Made by a program: the position numbers and the translations under genes. From Solobacterium sp. (GTDB taxonomy: Bacteria; Bacillota_I; Bacilli_A; Erysipelotrichales; Erysipelotrichaceae), in assembly GCA_016291725.1 (NCBI GenBank), contig JAEEYJ010000081.1:1-11310 (forward strand): a stretch of DNA of 11,310 nt, given 5' to 3'. Positions 1-6,057 of the stretch are shown here, piece by piece (the stretch's first letter is position 1; every line of letters starts with the position of its first letter). The notes under the pieces were generated by a model. The model worked only from the letters and a program-made list of their open reading frames with translations. It made no database searches and was not told the DNA's origin.

Positions 1-747
1 CAGACAATCATCGCCGGTGTCGGTGAGCTGCAGCTGGACATCATCATGGACCGCATGAGAAGAGAGTTCAAGGTGGAAGCCACTGCCGGTGCACCGCAGG
101 TTGCCTACCGTGAAACAATCACACGCGAAGCAGAGTGCGAAGGCAAGTTCGTCCGCCAGAGCGGAGGCCACGGTCAGTACGGTCATGTCTGGATCCGCTT
201 TGAACCGAATGAAGGCAAAGGCTTTGAGTTCGTGGACGCTACTGTCGGCGGAAGCGTACCGAAAGAGTACATCAAGCCGACGCAGCAGGGTCTCGAAGAT
301 GCACTGGCCAACGGTCTGACAGCCGGCTATCCGGTTGTGGACATCAAAGCAACACTGTTTGATGGTTCGTACCATGAAGTCGACTCCAGTGAGCAGGCGT
401 ACAAGATCGCAGCGTCCCTCGCCCTGCGCGAGGCAGCGAAGAAGTGCGCTCCGATCATTCTGGAACCGATCATGAGAGTCGACGTTACGGCACCGGCCGA
501 GTACCTCGGCTCGGTGATGGGCGACATCGTCAAGAGGCGCGGACAGATCCGCAACCAGGAAGAAACAGGCAATGCGATCAAGATCGAGAGCTTCGTACCG
601 CTGTCCGAGATGTTCGGATATGTAACGGATCTCCGCAGCATTACCCAGGGCCGCGGAACGTATGTGATGCAGACAGACCACTACGAAGAAGTGCCGAAAA
701 ACATCGCCAAGGAGATCATCGACAAAAACGGTGTCTCTGCTAAGTAA
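1..747 (+). CDS. fusA: Elongation factor G, C-terminal part (5' end outside window)
   Basis: This is the last 248 codons of EF-G, the GTPase that drives translocation of tRNA and mRNA on the ribosome. The reading frame is open from base 1, so the true start lies upstream; the ATG at 46 is internal. The visible part starts at the end of domain III ([10 protein letters not shown], then DRMRREF). It continues through domain IV ([22 protein letters not shown]) and domain V ([29 protein letters not shown]) and ends normally at [13 protein letters not shown]. The GTPase domain is not in the window. The usual His of the GELHLDI motif is Gln here. tuf follows after 73 bases, the classic str-operon order (rpsL-rpsG-fusA-tuf). 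No terminator separates the two genes, so co-transcription is likely. Identification is essentially certain. Confidence 0.98.
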   Translation, partial: QTIIAGVGELQLDIIMDRMRREFKVEATAGAPQVAYRETITREAECEGKFVRQSGGHGQYGHVWIRFEPNEGKGFEFVDATVGGSVPKEYIKPTQQGLEDALANGLTAGYPVVDIKATLFDGSYHEVDSSEQAYKIAASLALREAAKKCAPIILEPIMRVDVTAPAEYLGSVMGDIVKRRGQIRNQEETGNAIKIESFVPLSEMFGYVTDLRSITQGRGTYVMQTDHYEEVPKNIAKEIIDKNGVSAK

Positions 748-750
748 TTA

Positions 751-779
751 TTGAAATAAGCCATTGGTTATCATAAAAT
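751..779 (+). promoter_or_regulatory. Predicted sigma-A promoter for tuf
   Basis: A TTGAAA -35 box (751-756) and a TAAAAT -10 box (774-779) are separated by exactly 17 bases. Each box matches the housekeeping consensus at 5 of 6 positions. The promoter begins 3 bases after the fusA stop codon. The predicted +1 is near 786, giving a leader of about 35 bases that contains the tuf ribosome binding site. It would let tuf be made in excess of fusA, as EF-Tu stoichiometry requires. It is predicted from sequence only. Confidence 0.7.
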
Positions 780-820
780 GATGACGGTATATCACTTAAC
801 TATACAGGAGGAAAATTTTT

Positions 821-2014
821 ATGGCTAAGGAACATTTTGACCGGTCGCTGGAACACGTAAATATCGGTACGATCGGTCACGTCGACCATGGTAAGACGAC
901 GCTCACAGCCGCTATCACAAAGTATCTGGCTGAGCATCCCGAGCACGGTAAGGCCGTATTCGAAGCTTACGACAAGATCGACAAGGCTCCGGAGGAGAGG
1001 GAGCGCGGTATTACAATCAACACAGCACACGTTGAGTACAACACACTGACACGTCACTATGCACACGTAGACTGCCCGGGTCACGCTGACTACATCAAGA
1101 ACATGATCACAGGCGCTGCGCAGATGGATGGTGCGATCCTGGTTGTTGCGGCTACAGACGGACCGATGCCTCAGACACGTGAGCACATTCTGCTGTCCCG
1201 TCAGGTAGGCGTACCCAAGATGGTTGTATTCCTGAACAAGTGCGATATGGTTGACGATCCTGAGCTGATCGACCTGGTCGAAATGGAAGTCCGTGACCTT
1301 CTGACAGAATATGGTTTCGAAGGCGACGACACACCGATCATCAGAGGCTCCGCTCTGAAGGCGCTGGAAGGCGATCCTGAGTGGCTGGCTCCGATCCAGG
1401 AACTGCTCGACGCAGTCGATACATGGATTCCTGCTCCGGTACACGAGTTTGACAAGCCGTTCCTGATGGCTGTTGAAGATGTCTTCACAATCACAGGCCG
1501 CGGTACTGTCGCTACAGGCCGTGTTGAGCGTGGCAGACTGAACATGAACGACCAGGTTGAAATCGTTGGTCTGAGAGAGACAAGGACAACTGTCGTTACG
1601 GGTATCGAAATGTTCCGTAAGACTCTGGACTTCGCTCAGGCCGGTGACAACATCGGTGCTCTGCTCCGTGGTGTCAACCGTGACCAGGTCGAGCGTGGAC
1701 AGGTTCTGGCAAAGCCGGGATCCGTTACACCGCACACAAAGTTCAAGGCGCAGGTCTACGTACTGACAAAGGAAGAGGGCGGCCGTCACACACCGTTCGT
1801 CTCCAACTACCGTCCGCAGTTCTACTTCCGTACAACTGATGTCACAGGCATCATCAGACTGCCTGAAGGCACACAGCTGTGCATGCCTGGCGACAACGTC
1901 GTCATGGATGTCGAGCTGCTGGCTCCGATCGCTGTTGAGCAGGGAACAAAGTTCTCCATCCGTGAGGGTGGCCGTACTGTCGGTTCCGGCAACATCATCG
2001 AGATCGAAGAGTAA
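821..2014 (+). CDS. tuf: Elongation factor Tu
   Basis: Full-length EF-Tu, 397 residues, the cytoplasmic GTPase that delivers aminoacyl-tRNA to the ribosomal A site. The G1 loop GHVDHGKT is at residues 19-26, DCPGH at 84-88 (His88 is the catalytic His equivalent), NKCD at 139-142 and SAL at 177-179. Domains 2 and 3 follow and the protein ends in the normal [10 protein letters not shown]. The start is fixed by a perfect AGGAGG (806-811) nine bases before the ATG. Threonine is encoded mostly by ACA, a strong bias in a gene expected to be very highly expressed. It lies directly downstream of fusA, has its own predicted promoter (751-779) and ends in a strong terminator. No unusual substitutions were noticed in the GTP-binding motifs. 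Identification is certain; whether this is the only tuf copy cannot be seen. Confidence 0.99.
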   Translation: MAKEHFDRSLEHVNIGTIGHVDHGKTTLTAAITKYLAEHPEHGKAVFEAYDKIDKAPEERERGITINTAHVEYNTLTRHYAHVDCPGHADYIKNMITGAAQMDGAILVVAATDGPMPQTREHILLSRQVGVPKMVVFLNKCDMVDDPELIDLVEMEVRDLLTEYGFEGDDTPIIRGSALKALEGDPEWLAPIQELLDAVDTWIPAPVHEFDKPFLMAVEDVFTITGRGTVATGRVERGRLNMNDQVEIVGLRETRTTVVTGIEMFRKTLDFAQAGDNIGALLRGVNRDQVERGQVLAKPGSVTPHTKFKAQVYVLTKEEGGRHTPFVSNYRPQFYFRTTDVTGIIRLPEGTQLCMPGDNVVMDVELLAPIAVEQGTKFSIREGGRTVGSGNIIEIEE

Positions 2015-2030
2015 TCCGGTTGACTAAAAG

Positions 2031-2059
2031 GACCGTCGGGTAATCCCGGCGGTCTTTTT
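2031..2059 (+). terminator. Rho-independent terminator of the fusA-tuf unit
   Basis: The stem GACCGTCGGG (2031-2040) pairs with CCCGGCGGTC (2045-2054), ten pairs including one G-U. The loop is TAAT and five T's follow (2055-2059). It starts 17 bases after the tuf stop codon. The T-run is followed after one base by the extended -10 of the next gene, so the two transcription units abut. Confidence 0.93.
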
Positions 2060-2060
2060 G

Positions 2061-2069
2061 TGTTATCAT
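2061..2069 (+). promoter_or_regulatory. Extended -10 promoter of the barnase-barstar unit
   Basis: TG at 2061-2062, one spacer base, then TATCAT (2064-2069), a 5/6 match to TATAAT. No convincing -35 box exists at the right distance, since 2041-2046 lies in the upstream terminator hairpin; the TG extension may compensate. With the last -10 base as -7, the predicted +1 is 2076, the A of the barnase ATG. This implies a leaderless mRNA. Confidence 0.55.
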
Positions 2070-2075
2070 TTGCTC

Positions 2076-2513
2076 ATGAGAAAGAAACTATGGCCCGCTG
2101 TACTCCTGCTCCTGCTGGCAGGCATTCTGTGCTTCCGCTTCCTGTTCCCGGCACCGGAGCCGGCTGTCACGGTACAGGAAGACGGTGTATACGACACCAA
2201 GGATGAAGTTGCGGAGTACATCCATGTCTACGGCCATCTTCCTGCCAACTACATGACGAAGAAGGAAGCCAGGAAACAGGGATGGGACGGCGGAGCGCTG
2301 CATCTTACGGTCGAGGGCATGTGCATCGGCGGTGATGAATTCGACAATCTGGAAGGCCTTCTGCCGGAGGACCATACGTACTATGAGTGCGATATCGATA
2401 CCCTTCAGTCCCGCAGCCGCGGGGAGAAGCGCATTGTCTACTCCGATGACGGGCTGATCTTCTATACCGCCGACCACTACGATTCATTTGAACAACTGTA
2501 CGGAGATGAATGA
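2076..2513 (+). CDS. Barnase-type guanyl-specific ribonuclease, secreted or membrane-anchored
   Basis: A 145-residue protein of the barnase (microbial RNase N1/T1) family, which cleaves RNA after guanine. Residues 1-24 form a basic N-tip (MRKK) plus a hydrophobic segment (WPAVLLLLLAGILC), a signal peptide or membrane anchor. The RNase domain spans about 40-145. By hand alignment to Bacillus barnase the catalytic set is complete: Lys62 (K27), Glu104 (E73), Arg115 (R83), Arg119 (R87) and His134 (H102, in TADHY). The guanine-loop Asn91 and Glu93 (N58, E60) are kept, but Arg59 is Leu92. The in-frame TTG at 2058 was rejected as a start because it lies in the tuf terminator and before the -10 box. 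No Shine-Dalgarno precedes the ATG at 2076, so it is probably leaderless. The next gene encodes the matching barstar-like inhibitor. Its targets are unknown: nutrient RNase and toxin are both possible. Confidence 0.93.
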   Translation: MRKKLWPAVLLLLLAGILCFRFLFPAPEPAVTVQEDGVYDTKDEVAEYIHVYGHLPANYMTKKEARKQGWDGGALHLTVEGMCIGGDEFDNLEGLLPEDHTYYECDIDTLQSRSRGEKRIVYSDDGLIFYTADHYDSFEQLYGDE

Positions 2514-2515
2514 CC

Positions 2516-2788
2516 ATGAAATACATAACGCTCGATGAAGAAAGACTGGGTACCCGGGCAGAAGCCCATGCCTATTTCCGGGAAAACGTGAATACACCTT
2601 CCTACTACGGAAACAACCTGGACGCTCTGAATGACTGGCTCTCGGAAACCGACCAGGATATCCGGTTCATCCTGACCGGGGACTGCATACGCTTCATGTG
2701 CACCAATGACTATGCCTACCGGATCCTCATGGTACTGGGAAGAGCCGCCGATACCAATCCGCACATCCATATCACATTCAGAAAGTAA
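2516..2788 (+). CDS. Barstar-family ribonuclease inhibitor
   Basis: A 90-residue cytoplasmic protein of the barstar family, which blocks the barnase active site. The signature PSYYGNNLDALNDWL (28-42) matches barstar PEYYGENLDALWDCL. Tyr30 corresponds to barstar Y29, Asp36 to D35 and Asp40 to D39, the residue that occupies the RNase phosphate site. Barstar W38 is Asn39 here and barstar E76 aligns with Arg. There is no signal peptide, as expected for an inhibitor that protects the producing cell. Two starts are possible. The ATG at 2510 overlaps the barnase stop (ATGA), and the ATG at 2516 sits ten bases after GGAG (2502-2505). I prefer 2516 because its N-terminus (MKYITL) resembles that of barstar and the spacing is better. 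Either way translation is probably coupled to the barnase gene. The stop codon enters a terminator. Confidence 0.92.
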   Translation: MKYITLDEERLGTRAEAHAYFRENVNTPSYYGNNLDALNDWLSETDQDIRFILTGDCIRFMCTNDYAYRILMVLGRAADTNPHIHITFRK

Positions 2789-2809
2789 ACGGCACTGCCG
2801 TTTTCTTTT
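2787..2809 (+). terminator. Rho-independent terminator after the barstar gene
   Basis: AAACGGC (2787-2793), a three-base loop ACT, then GCCGTTT (2797-2803) and a T-rich tail (TCTTTT). The 5' arm begins inside the barstar stop codon. With the tuf terminator it isolates the two-gene RNase/inhibitor unit. Confidence 0.85.
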
Positions 2810-2818
2810 GCAGCAGAG

Positions 2819-2824
2819 TATAAT
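2819..2824 (+). promoter_or_regulatory. Likely -10 box of the peptidase gene
   Basis: A perfect TATAAT lies 25 bases before the ATG at 2849. The predicted +1 is about 2831, which leaves room for the AAGGAG site (2837-2842). No good -35 match lies 16-18 bases upstream, where the sequence is the terminator hairpin, and there is no TG extension. This is therefore a partial promoter call. Confidence 0.45.
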
Positions 2825-2848
2825 CTGATCATAGACAAGGAGACTACT

Positions 2849-4096
2849 ATGGCATACGAAGTATCGGAAAAGGTCCGGAAAACACTGGACGCACTGACAG
2901 CGGATGAGAAAGTGCAGAAAGCCCTCCGTTTCATGGAGGAGGACAATGAGTACATCATCCAGAGACAGATGGAACTGACATTGATCCCTGCGCCTACCTT
3001 CCATGAAGAAAAGAAGGCCGCACGGATCCTGGAACTGTTCCAGGAGTACGGCCTGGACGACTGTCATATCGATGAATACGGCAACGCTGTCGGGATTCTG
3101 CATGGTACAGGCGGCGGAAAGGCGACATTGGTGGAAGCGCATATGGATACCGTGTTCGACTTTGATACAAAGCTGGATCTGCGCCGGGAGAACGGGTGGA
3201 TCTACTGCCCGGGCATTACGGATGATACACGCGGCGATGCGGCTGTGCTGTCCACAATCCGGGCACTGAAGGAAGCCGGCATCCAGCCGAAGGGCGACAT
3301 CCACTTCGTAGGCACTGTCCAGGAAGAAGGCATGGGTGCCCTCAGAGGCATGCAGTACTATGTCAACCATCATCCGGAACTGCAGGCATCCATCTCGGTG
3401 GACGGCGCAGGATATCAGGAAATCACCTATGAAGCAACCGGCATCCAGACCTATGAAATCAACTTCTACGGCATCGGCGGGCATGCGTACGGTACCTTCG
3501 GTGAGATTGCCAATCCCGCCCATGCGGCAGGCAGGGCTATCGCGAAGATCGCCGAAATCCAGGTGCCGGAGTTCCCGCGTACGACCTTTGCTGTGACCGG
3601 TCTGTACGCAGGAAGCTATTCCGCGATCCATGCGATCGTGGACAAAGCGACCATTACACTGAACTTCCGCTCCAATGACCAGACGGAACTGATGAAGGTA
3701 AAGGAGAAGATCTTTGCGGCCATCCAGGAAGCCTGCGACGAAGAAACAGCGCGCTGGGGCAAGGATACCATTACCTGGGACTTCAAGCATTTCATGGACG
3801 TCAATGCCGGTACACAGGATCCCCACGCGCCGATTGTCGAAGCGACTTACGCAGTTTCCCAGTATCTCGGCTGTGAGGAGCCGGTCCTGGGACATGGTGG
3901 ATCCACCAACTGCAACCGGGCACTGGAAGCCGGTCTTCCGGCGGTATGCCTGGGCGGCGGAAGCGACTGGGACTCCAAGTGCCATTCCACTGCAGAGCAG
4001 TTCTGTGAGTTTGAGGCTTATAAAGGCGCCCAGATCGCGATGCTGCTGGCACTGATGTGTGCCGGAACGGAGACGACGGAATCCGTAATTGAGTAA
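2849..4096 (+). CDS. M20-family zinc metallopeptidase (PepT/carboxypeptidase-like)
   Basis: A 415-residue cytoplasmic peptidase of the M20 family, two-zinc aminopeptidases, dipeptidases and carboxypeptidases. Likely metal ligands are His98 in EAHMDTV (with Asp100 behind it), Asp125 or Asp126 in GITDDTRGD, the Glu159-Glu160 pair in TVQEEG, Asp185 in SVDG, and His379 in KCHSTAEQF. Glu159 would be the general base. A dimerisation or lid domain covers roughly 200-310, with GIGGHAYGTFGE at its start. There is no signal peptide. The start is supported by AAGGAG (2837-2842), six bases before the ATG. It appears to be a single-gene unit: a terminator lies upstream and a bidirectional hairpin begins four bases after the stop. 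The substrate is not clear from sequence; a role in peptide turnover is a family-level inference. Length and motifs are complete. Confidence 0.93.
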   Translation: MAYEVSEKVRKTLDALTADEKVQKALRFMEEDNEYIIQRQMELTLIPAPTFHEEKKAARILELFQEYGLDDCHIDEYGNAVGILHGTGGGKATLVEAHMDTVFDFDTKLDLRRENGWIYCPGITDDTRGDAAVLSTIRALKEAGIQPKGDIHFVGTVQEEGMGALRGMQYYVNHHPELQASISVDGAGYQEITYEATGIQTYEINFYGIGGHAYGTFGEIANPAHAAGRAIAKIAEIQVPEFPRTTFAVTGLYAGSYSAIHAIVDKATITLNFRSNDQTELMKVKEKIFAAIQEACDEETARWGKDTITWDFKHFMDVNAGTQDPHAPIVEATYAVSQYLGCEEPVLGHGGSTNCNRALEAGLPAVCLGGGSDWDSKCHSTAEQFCEFEAYKGAQIAMLLALMCAGTETTESVIE

Positions 4097-4099
4097 ATG

Positions 4100-4125
4100 A
4101 AAAGCTGCAGTGTACTGCAGCTTTT
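4100..4125. terminator. Bidirectional terminator between convergent genes
   Basis: AAAAGCTGCAG (4100-4110), loop TGTA, then CTGCAGCTTTT (4115-4125): eleven perfect pairs, with A's on one flank and T's on the other so that it reads as a terminator on both strands. It lies between the stop of the peptidase gene (4096, plus) and the stop of the lyase gene (4136, minus). Confidence 0.88.
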
Positions 4126-4135
4126 CAATGCTTGC

Positions 4136-5329
4136 TTATTTACCGAAACGCTTTTCCAGGGCGTCTGCGATACGCTCCATAGCTACAATCAAACGGGAAC
4201 GTGGACAAGCGAAGTTCAAGCGCTGGAATCCGTCCGCATCACCGCAGAATCCGAATTTCGGTCCATCATCTGTCGCGACATGCGCTTCATGGATCATGAA
4301 GTCCCAGAGCTCCTCATTGGTCATCCCATAAGCACGGAAGTCGAGCCAGCCCAGGTACGTGGCTTCAGGAACGGCATACTTGATCTTCAGATTCCTGTCC
4401 TTGATGATCTTTGCGACATATTCTGCGTTTCCCTTCAGATAGACTTTCAGCTCTTCCAGCCATTCCTCGCTGTCATTGTATGCAGCGATCTGGGAGACTG
4501 CACCGAAGGCGCCGGGCCAGAGATAAAGCGGATCCATCCATTGACGGAATGCCGCACGGATTTCATCGTTCGGAATAATGATGTCCGAATTGAGAAGACC
4601 GGCAAGGTTGAAGGATTTAGACGGGGATGTGCAGATCATTGCATTCTGTGCAAATTCATCGGAGATGGTAGCGAACGGCACAAAGACATTGGGTTCGAAT
4701 ACAAGGTCAGAGTGGATTTCATCAACAGCGAGCTTTACACCATTATCAATGCAGATCCGACCGATTCTTGTTAGTTCTTCCTTTGTCCAGTTCCTGCCTA
4801 CCGGGTTATGCGGACTGCACAGGATCATAGCCTTTGTTTTAGGATCCTTGGCCTTGGCTTCCAGATCCTCGAAGTTGATCTCATAGTATCCATCGCGGTT
4901 GACCAGTACATTGACTGCGACATTGCGGCCTTTTTCCTGTACATAGTGATAGTAAGGATAGTAGACCGGCGACTGGATGATCACGTTGTCCCCTGGTTCT
5001 GTAAAGATTTCCACGGCTGCGGTCAACGGTACATTCAGCCCCGGTGTGTAGGTGATCCAATCGCGCTTTATTTCCCAGTGATTGCGTCGTTTCTGCCAGT
5101 TGACGCAGGCATCAAGGTATTCATCGGACGGATAGGCATAGCCGTAGTTTTCGTGTGCAGCACGGTTCTGGACCGCTTCTGCTATCGCAGGCGAAACCCG
5201 GAAGTCCATGTCCGCAATACCCAGTGCAATCAGATCCGGTTCTCCGTAGAGATCCTGCAGCTGTGACTTTGCCCACTTGATGGAAATAGTATCGGAACGA
5301 TCGATTACATCATCAAAACGACTTGTCAT
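4136..5329 (-). CDS. PatB/MalY-type PLP-dependent C-S lyase or aminotransferase
   Basis: A 397-residue fold-type I PLP enzyme of the PatB/MalY subfamily, which typically cleaves cystathionine or cysteine C-S bonds (beta-lyase). Lys238 in TSPSKSFNLAGL should form the internal aldimine. Asp203 in the subfamily signature DEIHSDLVF should contact the PLP ring nitrogen. Asn175 lies in SPHNPVGR, and Arg370 in QRLNFACPRSRL is the likely carboxylate-binding Arg. The N-terminus (FDDVIDRSDTISIKW, then IADMDF) is also typical. An ATG at 5365 is in frame, but I chose 5329 because AGGGAGAA lies just before it and MTSRFDD is the family's usual start. It is transcribed divergently from an XRE-cupin regulator gene, and a TTGACA/TATCAT promoter sits inside repeated sequence between them. 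This suggests control by that regulator. The exact substrate (cystathionine, cysteine or another amino acid) is not decided. Confidence 0.92.
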   Translation of the reverse strand: MTSRFDDVIDRSDTISIKWAKSQLQDLYGEPDLIALGIADMDFRVSPAIAEAVQNRAAHENYGYAYPSDEYLDACVNWQKRRNHWEIKRDWITYTPGLNVPLTAAVEIFTEPGDNVIIQSPVYYPYYHYVQEKGRNVAVNVLVNRDGYYEINFEDLEAKAKDPKTKAMILCSPHNPVGRNWTKEELTRIGRICIDNGVKLAVDEIHSDLVFEPNVFVPFATISDEFAQNAMICTSPSKSFNLAGLLNSDIIIPNDEIRAAFRQWMDPLYLWPGAFGAVSQIAAYNDSEEWLEELKVYLKGNAEYVAKIIKDRNLKIKYAVPEATYLGWLDFRAYGMTNEELWDFMIHEAHVATDDGPKFGFCGDADGFQRLNFACPRSRLIVAMERIADALEKRFGK

Positions 5330-5363
5330 GTTTGTTCTCCCTTCATCGTTTCCAACGATCATC

Positions 5364-5391
5364 ATACAGGCCTGTATTATGATATAATCAT
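5364..5391. repeat. Two adjacent palindromes in the lyase 5' leader
   Basis: ATACAGGCCTGTAT (5364-5377) is a perfect 14-bp palindrome. It is followed at once by ATGAT-ATA-ATCAT (5379-5391), a second inverted repeat. ATGATATAA at 5379-5387 recurs as an exact direct repeat at 5429-5437, over the lyase -10 box, 50 bp away (about five helical turns). Both palindromes lie downstream of the predicted lyase start site, in its leader of about 93 bases. They look like protein-binding sites; the binder is unknown, with the divergent XRE-cupin protein the obvious candidate. Confidence 0.6.
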
Positions 5392-5421
5392 TTCATCAGC
5401 AGCGTTTTCTTATGCTGTGTT

Positions 5422-5453
5422 CAATATAATGATATAAAATGTGCATTATATTG
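5422..5453. promoter_or_regulatory. Candidate operator: 9-bp inverted repeat across the lyase promoter
   Basis: CAATATAAT (5422-5430) and ATTATATTG (5445-5453) are perfect inverted copies separated by 14 bases. The half-site centres are 23 bp apart, about two helical turns, so a dimeric or paired HTH could bind one DNA face. The element spans the -10 to -35 interval of the lyase promoter, which suits repression by occlusion. It also lies just upstream of the XRE-cupin gene, which suits autoregulation. Confidence 0.6.
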
Positions 5454-5457
5454 TCAA
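5429..5457 (-). promoter_or_regulatory. Sigma-A promoter of the PatB/MalY-type gene
   Basis: On the minus strand, a perfect TTGACA (5452-5457) is followed by 17 bases and TATCAT (5429-5434, a 5/6 match). The predicted +1 is 5422, giving a leader of about 93 bases. It overlaps the inverted repeat 5422-5453, so this is one of the strongest predicted promoters in the window and probably a regulated one. Confidence 0.78.
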
Positions 5458-5475
5458 TTGTTTTTGGAAACAGCC

Positions 5476-6027
5476 ATGGATACAGTAAATCAAATCGTTT
5501 CAGTAAATATAAAAAGGATCAGGAATGAAAAAAAGCTCAGCCTGGATGAGCTGTCCAGACTGAGCGGTGTCAGTAAATCCATGCTGGCACAGATCGAAAG
5601 AGGCGACGGGAATCCTTCTTTATCTACACTGTGGAAGATAGCCAATGGGATGAAGGTTCCTTTCAATGTGCTGATTGACCGGCAGAAGGAGCCTTTTGAG
5701 GTTGTAAGGATCAGTGAAGTGGATCCTGTGCTGGAAAACAAGGGGGCAGTGCGCAACTATTCAGTGTTTCCGGATGATATCAACCGTCATTTCAGTATCT
5801 ACTATCTTCAGGTGGATCCCGGCAATGCGTGGCAGGCAGAGCCGCACATGAAAGGCACGGTTGAATATGTAACAGTGTTCCGAGGGTCTCTGGAGATTAC
5901 AGTGGAGGGCCAAGAGTTTATTCTGAATCAGGGAGACAGTCTTTGCTTCAAAGCTGATGTGCCTCATGCTTACCGGAACATCAGCGATACAACGGTGGAA
6001 TTCCATAACCTCCTGTACAATACATAA
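5476..6027 (+). CDS. XRE-family HTH regulator with C-terminal cupin domain
   Basis: A 183-residue cytoplasmic transcription regulator. The XRE helix-turn-helix spans about residues 10-68 (IRNEKKLSLDELSRLSGVSK, then LAQIERGDGNPSLSTLWKIA). A cupin_2 beta-barrel spans about 107-180, with His124 in the first motif region (EPHMKGTVEYVTVFRG) and GDSLCFKADVPHAY with Gly153, Asp154 and His164 in the second. Proteins of this kind usually sense a small ligand with the cupin and bind near their own divergent target. An in-frame TTG at 5458 would add six residues. I chose the ATG at 5476, which has only a weak GGAAA (5466-5470) before it. The divergent neighbour is a PLP C-S lyase, so a sulfur amino acid or related metabolite is a reasonable guess for the ligand. 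It ends at a bidirectional terminator. No clear plus-strand -35 box was found. Confidence 0.92.
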   Translation: MDTVNQIVSVNIKRIRNEKKLSLDELSRLSGVSKSMLAQIERGDGNPSLSTLWKIANGMKVPFNVLIDRQKEPFEVVRISEVDPVLENKGAVRNYSVFPDDINRHFSIYYLQVDPGNAWQAEPHMKGTVEYVTVFRGSLEITVEGQEFILNQGDSLCFKADVPHAYRNISDTTVEFHNLLYNT

Positions 6028-6057
6028 AATGAGGAACTCCGGTTCCTCATTCTTTTT
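6028..6057. terminator. Terminator shared by the XRE-cupin and CHAP genes
   Basis: AATGAGGAAC (6028-6037), loop TCCG, then GTTCCTCATT (6042-6051), a perfect 10-bp stem followed by CTTTTTC on the plus strand. On the minus strand the hairpin is followed by ATTTTAT, so it may work in both directions. The CHAP gene's stop codon (6047-6049) lies inside the stem. Confidence 0.85.

Noticed and set aside
800..1789. A 329-codon minus-strand frame antisense to tuf.
   Set aside because: tuf is certain on the other strand; the frame arises from its biased codon use and shows no family motifs.
2020..2025. TTGACT as a -35 box for the barnase gene.
   Set aside because: It is 38 bases before the -10 box at 2064, far beyond the 16-18 that sigma-A tolerates, and it lies before the tuf terminator.
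2058..2075. Upstream TTG start adding six residues to the barnase-type protein.
   Set aside because: It overlaps the tuf terminator T-run and the -10 box, and the added residues do not improve the signal segment.
2130..2134. Lipobox (ILC at residues 17-19) in the barnase-type protein.
   Set aside because: The residue before Cys19 is Leu, not Gly, Ala or Ser, so signal peptidase II recognition is unlikely.
2477..3985. A 502-codon open frame on the minus strand antisense to the peptidase gene and part of the barstar gene.
   Set aside because: It mirrors the codon structure of real plus-strand genes (barstar and M20 peptidase), has no ribosome binding site or recognisable domain, and crosses two terminators and a promoter.
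4097..4774. A 225-codon plus-strand frame antisense to the PLP enzyme gene.
   Set aside because: It begins in the bidirectional terminator and lacks a Shine-Dalgarno; the minus-strand gene has all catalytic motifs.
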